A stretch of 17,810 bases of DNA, taken from positions 1-17,810 of the forward strand of contig CAYMUB010000057.1 of NCBI GenBank assembly GCA_964393545.1. Reading direction: 5' to 3'. A program made the position numbers and the translations under genes. The stretch's first letter is position 1. The number at the start of each line of letters is the position of its first letter. The notes under the pieces are model-generated. The model did not search any database. It worked only from the letters and a program-made list of their open reading frames with translations, and was not told the origin of the DNA. Shown here piece after piece: positions 12,934 through 17,810 of this stretch. Source of the stretch: CAYMUB01 sp964393545. GTDB lineage: Bacteria; Patescibacteriota; Microgenomatia; Daviesbacterales; UBA10151.

Positions 12934-14115
12934 ATGGAATCTCTATACTCAGCAATTACAGCAATAACAGTCAACAGAGCAAGATCCTTTTTGACTGTTT
13001 TGGGAATTGTAATTGGCGTACTTTCTGTAATTTTATTGATTTCTTTAGTAACAGGTCTTAAAACTTATATTACAAATCAAATCCAGGGACTGGGTGCAAA
13101 TTTACTCTTTGTGATACCAGGAAGAATCGGAGGAGCAAGATCTCCAGGAGGAGTACAGGCAAATAGGTTAATTTATTCTGATGCCACAAATTTAAGAAAT
13201 AAATTACAAAATGAAGCAGAAGTTTCTGCAGCAATTCAAAGAAATGCTACCTTAAAATTTGGCAATAAAAATGACAAAGGCGTAGCTGTTTTTGGAGTTG
13301 AATCCACTTACCCTAAGGTAATTTCTATCAAACTTAAATCTGGTAGATTTTTTAAAGAATCTGAGGATCACTCTTTAAGAAAAGTGGCTGTAATTGGAAA
13401 AACAGTTCAAACAAATCTGTTTGGCGAAGGCAAAGCCATCTCACAAACAATTGATATAGCAGGAATCAGATATGTGGTAATAGGGATACTGGAATCCAGA
13501 GGCTCTACTTTTGGTATTGATATGGATAATTCAGTTTATGTTCCCTTTTCCACCGCTCAAAAACAATTTGGGATAGACCGGTTAAATACCATTTATATCT
13601 CAGCAAATAGTCCGGAATATGTTAAGGATGTTCAAATAAAAGCCACCAATCTTTTAAAAAGAAGATTATCTGAGGATGAATTTACTGTTCAAACACAAGA
13701 GCAAACTTTATCAACTATTTCTCAAATTACTGGTGTTTTAACTTTGGCTTTAGGAGGAGTGGCTGCTATTTCACTTTTGGTTGGAGGAATCGGGATAATG
13801 AATATTATGCTGGTATCAGTAACAGAAAGAACCAAAGAAATAGGCCTTAGAAAAGCAGTTGGAGCAAAGAAAAGAGATATTAGAAATCAATTTTTAATTG
13901 AAGCAGTTGTTTTATCAGGAATTGGAGGGATTATTGGAATTATTTTGGGATATGGTATATCTCTTATTATAGGCAGATTTTTTACCACCACTGTTCCCCT
14001 GTGGTCTGTTGGATTATCTTTTGGGTTCTCCATGTTAGTAGGAGTAATTTTTGGTGTTGCTCCAGCCATCAGAGCAGCTAAACTTGATCCTATCCAGGCC
14101 TTAAGGTATGAGTAG
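12934..14115 (+). CDS. ABC transporter permease, FtsX/MacB type
   Basis: A 393-aa permease. TM1 (about 16-42) sits in RSFLTVLGIVIGVLSVILLISLV, followed by a large extracytoplasmic MacB-PCD domain (about 45-260) and three C-terminal helices (about 268-298, 322-345, 352-375). NERTKEIGLRKAVGAK-type residues (VTERTKEIGLRKAVGAKKRD, with one base position given rather than a full quote) form the coupling helix that contacts the ATPase. This is MacB without its N-terminal ATPase domain, so it needs a separate ATPase. None is encoded next to it, although such operons usually have one. It probably exports a peptide, lipid or antibiotic, or transmits mechanical force. The last 15 bp overlap the convergent gene at 14101. 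Confidence 0.9.
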   Translation: MESLYSAITAITVNRARSFLTVLGIVIGVLSVILLISLVTGLKTYITNQIQGLGANLLFVIPGRIGGARSPGGVQANRLIYSDATNLRNKLQNEAEVSAAIQRNATLKFGNKNDKGVAVFGVESTYPKVISIKLKSGRFFKESEDHSLRKVAVIGKTVQTNLFGEGKAISQTIDIAGIRYVVIGILESRGSTFGIDMDNSVYVPFSTAQKQFGIDRLNTIYISANSPEYVKDVQIKATNLLKRRLSEDEFTVQTQEQTLSTISQITGVLTLALGGVAAISLLVGGIGIMNIMLVSVTERTKEIGLRKAVGAKKRDIRNQFLIEAVVLSGIGGIIGIILGYGISLIIGRFFTTTVPLWSVGLSFGFSMLVGVIFGVAPAIRAAKLDPIQALRYE

Positions 14116-14589
14116 AGAATGTCCTCTTACTCTAAAAATACGTGAATAATCTTCTAATAATCCTAGCATCTGTTTTGAGGGTGGATAGCCAGGAATCCCT
14201 GATGGAAAAAGTGGAAGACTGGAAGAAGCTAAAGCAATTACTATTTCTCTACCTTGATTTCTTGTGGCTATACTAGCTACATTTAGTCTACTGTCATCTC
14301 CTCTTCTTTTTATAAGATCAACTCCACATCTAAACTCTCCGTCTTCATAAACAGGAATATATCCTTGGTATTGGTAAGGGTTTGTGACTGGAACGATTCT
14401 ATCAGCTATATATGTGGCTAAGTCTTTTGCTATTGTTGTAATAATCTCGGATTCTCCTTCTAGTTTAGGAGGCAAATTCCCTTTATAAGCTAAAGTTAAG
14501 GATGGTGAAGTATAAGGAGGAACATTTCTGCCTCCTTGTATATGAAAGTACTCATAACCCAGTCCTCTTAACCTTTCAAGATCATTCAT
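14101..14589 (-). CDS. hypothetical protein, unrecognised
   Basis: A 162-aa soluble protein with no signal peptide or membrane helix. It has a Pro/Tyr-rich first half (RNVPPYTSPSLTLAYKGNLP), a central helix (ITTIAKDLATYIADRIVPV), then a strand-rich part (GYIPVYEDGEFRCGVDLIKR and REIVIALASSS). I know no family for it. The ATG at 14589 has TATAAT at 14601-14606 (minus strand) 11 nt upstream, with a CCTCC stretch rather than a Shine-Dalgarno between. Its end overlaps the convergent permease by 15 bp. It lies downstream of the isomerase gene on the same strand but has its own promoter. Confidence 0.55.
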   Translation of the reverse strand: MNDLERLRGLGYEYFHIQGGRNVPPYTSPSLTLAYKGNLPPKLEGESEIITTIAKDLATYIADRIVPVTNPYQYQGYIPVYEDGEFRCGVDLIKRRGDDSRLNVASIATRNQGREIVIALASSSLPLFPSGIPGYPPSKQMLGLLEDYSRIFRVRGHSLLIP

Positions 14590-14600
14590 ACTTAGGAGGG

Positions 14601-14606
14601 ATTATA
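14601..14606 (-). promoter_or_regulatory. -10 box of the 162-aa hypothetical gene
   Basis: TATAAT on the minus strand lies 11 nt before the ATG at 14589. Confidence 0.5.
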
Positions 14607-14668
14607 TATTCAAATCCCCTAGAAAAGCAACAATAGCTTCAAACCCCAGGGGTTAATTAGCTTCAAAC

Positions 14669-15274
14669 CTAAGGATTTTTAGTTTTTTGAGCATATTCTG
14701 AAGGAGTAAACCATTTAGGTTCTGGAACTGCTTTATATTTGGGATTTTTAACTAAGGTTGGTTTACCATTTTCTTCTACCACATAATAAGCAAAACCTCT
14801 CATTTTTTTCACAGCCTCATAATCAGCATGGCCAGGCAAAGAAACAGGGTCTTTTTCCTCCATATTCACCGGAGAATCATCAAATGTGACAAACCAAGTT
14901 TTACCTACGTTTGCTACCAAATGACCAGTACCAGATGGTATAAATACCTTATCTCCTGCTTTAACTTTAATTGCCACAAATGATTCAATTTCATCATCAA
15001 GCTCTTTCCCGTTTACATCCACCTTTCTTTTTTGCAGCAGCAATACCCCTTCGCCTTCGGCTACATTGTATGTTTCATCCAAATGTCCAACATGATAATG
15101 TCCATAGGTTTTAATATATTCTCCACCAACAGTGCCAGATTCCCAAACAGTAACATTAGTTTTTTTGTCTCCCCCTCTGATCATGTAGTAGTGAAACTGG
15201 GGGCCTTCTGCGTCCGGGTTCATCAACACCTCTTTCATTTTCTGATGTTCTCTTGAAGCAAAAGGTTTTAGCAT
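14669..15274 (-). CDS. pgi: glucose-6-phosphate isomerase, cupin (archaeal) type
   Basis: A 201-aa single-domain cupin matching the GPI family best known from euryarchaeal glycolysis, unrelated to the standard sugar-isomerase Pgi. Cupin motif 1 is TYGHYHVGHLDETYNVAEG (56-74), with His59, His61 and probably Glu67 as metal ligands. Motif 2 is VFIPSGTGHLVANVG (110-124) with His118. The enzyme interconverts glucose-6-phosphate and fructose-6-phosphate using a divalent metal. It is divergent from the glucose-6-phosphate dehydrogenase gene across 54 bp, which suits shared control at the entry to the pentose-phosphate pathway. No Shine-Dalgarno is visible. The family is clear; the ligand spacing is one residue shorter than I recall for the Pyrococcus enzyme. 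Confidence 0.87.
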   Translation of the reverse strand: MLKPFASREHQKMKEVLMNPDAEGPQFHYYMIRGGDKKTNVTVWESGTVGGEYIKTYGHYHVGHLDETYNVAEGEGVLLLQKRKVDVNGKELDDEIESFVAIKVKAGDKVFIPSGTGHLVANVGKTWFVTFDDSPVNMEEKDPVSLPGHADYEAVKKMRGFAYYVVEENGKPTLVKNPKYKAVPEPKWFTPSEYAQKTKNP

Positions 15275-15293
15275 ATCTATACTTTTACTAAAA

Positions 15294-15322
15294 TTTACTT
15301 TTTAAGTCAAGCATGCTATGTT
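15294..15322 (+). promoter_or_regulatory. zwf promoter in the shared divergent region
   Basis: TTTACT (15294-15299), a 17-nt spacer and TGC-TATGTT (-10 at 15317-15322) end 6 nt before the GTG at 15329, so the mRNA should be leaderless. The isomerase promoter must occupy the same 54 bp on the other strand. Confidence 0.55.
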
Positions 15323-15328
15323 AAGGTT

Positions 15329-16762
15329 GTGAAATCACTATCCCTAGTGTTTTTTGGAATAACATCTAATTTGGCCCAAAAATATTTTATCCCGGCTTTG
15401 TATGACATGGCAGAAAAAGGAATTTTACCAGAAAATTTGGCAATTTTTGGTAATGCCAGAACTCCCATGAACAAAGAGGAATTTGCAGCTTATATACACA
15501 AAGTCTTACATTTACCAAATGTTCATCACCAGCATTCAATACAAGAAGAGGTGTTTAAAAATTTAATTAAAAGATTCCACTATATCCCGGGTCATTTAGA
15601 TGATCCGTCTTTTTATGTCAAACTGGACAAAACCCTAAGCAAATTTAATCCCTCAGATAAAATTTTCTATTTGGCAACCTATCCTGATTTATATCATCAT
15701 ATTTTTGAAAATCTGCAAAAGGTGGGTTTAAATAAACAAACACAAGGCTTTGTCAGGCTGATGATTGAAAAACCAATAGGGAATGATTTGAAGTCAGCCA
15801 AAAAACTAAATGAACTGCTTCTAAAATACTTTAAGGAAAACCAAATTTATAGACTAGACCATTACTTAGGTAAAGAGACTTTACAAAATATTTTAACTTT
15901 CAGATTTTCTAATGGGATTTTTGAACCCTTAATTAATAAAGATTATATTGATCATATTCAAATCACAGCATCTGAAGATTTTGGGATTGGTAAAAGAGGC
16001 GGATATTATGATCAATTGGGTGCTTTAAAAGATGTGGGACAAAATCACCAATTACAGATGTTAGCTTTTGCCACCATGGATGCTCCTTCAGAGTTCACCA
16101 ATGAAGCAGTTACCAAACAAAGAATTAAAATTCTGCAAAGTTTAGTTCCTGACAGAAAAAAAATAATCTTTGGTCAATATGAGGACTATAAAATTGAACC
16201 GAATGTAGATCCTAAATCAAGTACTGATACTTTTTATGCTTTAAAAACCTTTATTAACAATGAAAGATTTAAAGATATACCTATTTATATTAGATCAGGT
16301 AAGAAATTAACCAAAACTGTCACAGAAATTTCCATTATTTTTAAAAATCCTGTAAATAGGTTATTCAAGCAACTGGATTTAGGTGAGGAACCTAATGTGT
16401 TAATTTATAGAATTCAGCCCAATGAGGGAATTGTTTTAAAAATCCTAACCAAAGTCCCAGGACATCAAGCAAAGCTAGAACCATCTTTCATGCAATTTTG
16501 CTACCGGGCAGACCCTCACTCTCATTTAATTTCTGAACCTCATGAAAGATTGCTGATGGATACAATTGCGGGAGATCAAACATTTTTTAATGATGCGCAG
16601 GAAGTAGAAGCTCAGTGGGCTTTTATAGATCCCCTCGCAGAAGCTCGGGGTAAACCCTATATTTATAAACCAGGTTCATGGGGGCCAAAAGAAGCCGATA
16701 AATTACTTGAACAAGATGGCAGAGCCTGGCTTGAACCATCAATGGACTTTTGCAGAATCTAA
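15329..16762 (+). CDS. zwf: glucose-6-phosphate 1-dehydrogenase
   Basis: A 477-aa enzyme that oxidises glucose-6-phosphate to 6-phosphogluconolactone with NADP or NAD, the first step of the oxidative pentose-phosphate pathway. The N-terminal nucleotide site is FFGITSNLAQKYFIPALYDM (8-27), where the more usual GATGDLAKRK has become ITSNLAQKY. IEKPIGND (146-153) and RLDHYLGKE (175-183) carry the substrate-binding and catalytic residues, with His178 as the likely base. ALKDVGQNHQLQ (232-243) is the next conserved block. Length is typical for bacteria. The start is GTG, set by the promoter just upstream. Its stop overlaps the tiny convergent gene at 16759. Confidence 0.94.
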   Translation: MKSLSLVFFGITSNLAQKYFIPALYDMAEKGILPENLAIFGNARTPMNKEEFAAYIHKVLHLPNVHHQHSIQEEVFKNLIKRFHYIPGHLDDPSFYVKLDKTLSKFNPSDKIFYLATYPDLYHHIFENLQKVGLNKQTQGFVRLMIEKPIGNDLKSAKKLNELLLKYFKENQIYRLDHYLGKETLQNILTFRFSNGIFEPLINKDYIDHIQITASEDFGIGKRGGYYDQLGALKDVGQNHQLQMLAFATMDAPSEFTNEAVTKQRIKILQSLVPDRKKIIFGQYEDYKIEPNVDPKSSTDTFYALKTFINNERFKDIPIYIRSGKKLTKTVTEISIIFKNPVNRLFKQLDLGEEPNVLIYRIQPNEGIVLKILTKVPGHQAKLEPSFMQFCYRADPHSHLISEPHERLLMDTIAGDQTFFNDAQEVEAQWAFIDPLAEARGKPYIYKPGSWGPKEADKLLEQDGRAWLEPSMDFCRI

Positions 16763-16857
16763 TGCTTCTTATCAACACGTCCAAAAATAGCTAGGTATAA
16801 ACCAATCAGTATCAAAACTCCTAATGCTCCAAATCCCCTAATGTAATTTTCAGGCAT
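16759..16857 (-). CDS. 32-aa single-pass membrane protein
   Basis: A short frame starting MPENYIRGFG, then a clear membrane helix (ALGVLILIGLYLAIFG), then a basic tail RVDKKH. The ATG at 16857 is 2 nt after the TAA of the gene at 16860-17102, with a purine-rich AAAGAGAGA before it, so it looks translationally coupled as the third gene of the gnd operon. Helix with positive residues on the tail side is typical of real mini-proteins. Function unknown. Its stop overlaps the zwf stop by 2-3 bp. Real coding is likely but not proven at this length. Confidence 0.5.
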   Translation of the reverse strand: MPENYIRGFGALGVLILIGLYLAIFGRVDKKH

Positions 16858-16859
16858 AT

Positions 16860-17102
16860 TTATCTCTCTTTCTTAGAAATTATAACAGCAATTGCTAACA
16901 ACAACAATCCACCAAATAGAAAACCTACCGCCAAATTTTGGGAAAAGCTACTAGATAATGATACAGCTTCTGGAACAAAAAATGCTGCTAATGAAAATAA
17001 GATTACTGCCTGAGCTATATTAGAAAAAGCTGAAGCTAGAAGTTTCCATTGTGGAAATGTAAGCTTTGGTCCTTTTATTTTCCGAAGTAAAAGGTTTATC
17101 AT
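16860..17102 (-). CDS. small two-helix membrane protein
   Basis: An 80-aa protein. A basic, amphipathic N-terminus (MINLLLRKIKGPKLTFPQW) is followed by two membrane helices (about 24-46, FSNIAQAVILFSLAAFFVPEAVS, and 55-74, NLAVGFLFGGLLLLAIAVII) and a short SKKER tail. No family recognised with confidence. The ATG overlaps the gnd stop (ATGA, 17099-17102), and the gene is followed 2 nt later by the 32-aa protein, so it is translated as part of the gnd operon. A link to sugar metabolism is not evident from the sequence. Confidence 0.65.
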   Translation of the reverse strand: MINLLLRKIKGPKLTFPQWKLLASAFSNIAQAVILFSLAAFFVPEAVSLSSSFSQNLAVGFLFGGLLLLAIAVIISKKER

Positions 17103-17810
17103 TTCTTCTTCACGGCGTGCTGGCCGAATTGACCTCTTAATGCTGAAACCACTTTATTTCTAAATCCATTAGGAGAGCTTTCTTCAACTTGGGCGGAATG
17201 TTCTCTTATTTTAATAGCATTTTCTATAACTGGGGTATCTATTCCCAATTCTTTTGCCACATCAACTGTCCAATCTGCTTCACCCTTAATTCTTTTTGCA
17301 CCAGCTCCCCCTGAACCAATTTGTGAAGAGGTGGATTCAAGTTCAGGATCTTCTACAAAAGCCTTTTGAGCCCATCCAACTAAACGGGACTCTATCACTG
17401 AGCGGTGATTATAAATATCCAGCAATTTATTAAAGTCAAATTTAAAAGGCCCATTTTTAAGTATTGCTAACCCTTCTGCTAAAGATTCCATCATGCCATA
17501 TTCAATTCCATTGTGAACCATTTTGGCAAAATGCCCTGCCCCAATTGAGCCTAAGTGTTGATAAGCATTTGGCGCAGCAATTAGTTTGGCTAAGGTTTCT
17601 ATTTTCTCAAAATCCTCTTTACTTCCACCGATCATTAAACAGGCTCCAGACCTGGCACCTGCAGGTCCTCCAGATACACCAATATCCATAAAATGAATTC
17701 CTGTAGGTTTTATTTTCTCTGCTCTTTTTAGAGTATCTTTATAAAAGGAATTTGCTCCATCAATAATTAAATCTCCCTTTGAAAGTAAGGGTAAAAGTTT
17801 ATCAATAAAC
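17099..17810 (-). CDS. gnd: 6-phosphogluconate dehydrogenase (decarboxylating), 5' end outside the window
   Basis: The frame is open to the window edge, giving 236 residues; an internal ATG at 17689 is not the start. The enzyme oxidatively decarboxylates 6-phosphogluconate to ribulose-5-phosphate. Visible blocks: GDLIIDGANSFYKDT (end of the Rossmann domain), then GIHFMDIGVSGGPAGARSGACLMIGG and AGHFAKMVHNGIEYGMMESLAEG with the catalytic Lys and His-Asn substrate pair. The C-terminal helical domain is short (about 150 aa after that block), as in the NAD-linked GndA/YqeC-type branch of about 300 aa, not the 470-aa form. With zwf it completes the two oxidations of the pentose-phosphate pathway; the lactonase is not in view. 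It heads an operon with two small membrane proteins. Confidence 0.92.
   Translation of the reverse strand, partial: FIDKLLPLLSKGDLIIDGANSFYKDTLKRAEKIKPTGIHFMDIGVSGGPAGARSGACLMIGGSKEDFEKIETLAKLIAAPNAYQHLGSIGAGHFAKMVHNGIEYGMMESLAEGLAILKNGPFKFDFNKLLDIYNHRSVIESRLVGWAQKAFVEDPELESTSSQIGSGGAGAKRIKGEADWTVDVAKELGIDTPVIENAIKIREHSAQVEESSPNGFRNKVVSALRGQFGQHAVKKK

Noticed and set aside
14642..14654. AACCCC-A-GGGGTT palindrome as a terminator for the isomerase gene
   Set aside because: The loop would be a single base and no T-run follows in the direction of transcription. A nearby 12-bp direct repeat (14634-14645 and 14658-14669) was also seen, but nothing links it to a function.
1..17810. CRISPR array, rRNA, tRNA or phage module
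   Set aside because: No regularly spaced repeats, no tRNA T-loops and no phage structural or integrase genes were seen on either strand.

Overview
The window looks like part of a small, AT-rich, tightly packed bacterial genome. Most gaps are a few bases, neighbouring genes often overlap, and many genes have an extended -10 box (TGnTATAAT-like) only 6-12 nt before the start codon, which implies leaderless or very short-leader mRNAs. Short membrane proteins with the N-terminus MNQKGFVPIL, several unrecognised 'private' proteins, a cupin-type glucose-6-phosphate isomerase and IS1-type DNA all fit a Patescibacteria (CPR) genome, possibly of the Microgenomates group. The lineage is inference. No rRNA, tRNA or CRISPR array was found.

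Layout. 1-2492: the 3' end of an SGNH/GDSL hydrolase, then two leftward genes (a coiled-coil protein and an unrecognised 449-aa protein), then a stranded second copy of the hydrolase 3' end. 2508-5684: a complete 3177-bp IS1-family element with 19/20-bp terminal inverted repeats and a perfect 8-bp target duplication (CAGGTTTT). Besides a single-ORF DDE transposase it carries a small basic protein, a kinase-fold-like pair on the opposite strand and a possible gene remnant. 5693-6128: a candidate structured RNA, a small hypothetical gene and a palindromic repeat. 6129-8878: tRNA-dihydrouridine synthase (with a palindrome inside its 5' end), a thioredoxin/peroxiredoxin-like protein, a two-gene YtxH-like envelope operon and a hemolysin III family membrane protein. 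8950-10781: a truncated 2H-phosphoesterase-like gene, a Nudix-like gene and a small membrane protein. 10791-14115: guanylate kinase, a broken phosphodiester glycosidase, and an adaptor plus FtsX/MacB permease pair without an ATPase gene. 14101-17810: an unrecognised gene and a pentose-phosphate cluster.

How the genes work together. The cupin glucose-6-phosphate isomerase and glucose-6-phosphate dehydrogenase are divergent from a 54-bp shared promoter region. 6-phosphogluconate dehydrogenase sits just beyond, in a coupled operon with two tiny membrane proteins. Together they feed hexose phosphate into the oxidative pentose-phosphate pathway; no lactonase gene is visible here. The most notable item is the passenger-carrying IS1 element, whose boundaries are read directly from the sequence.
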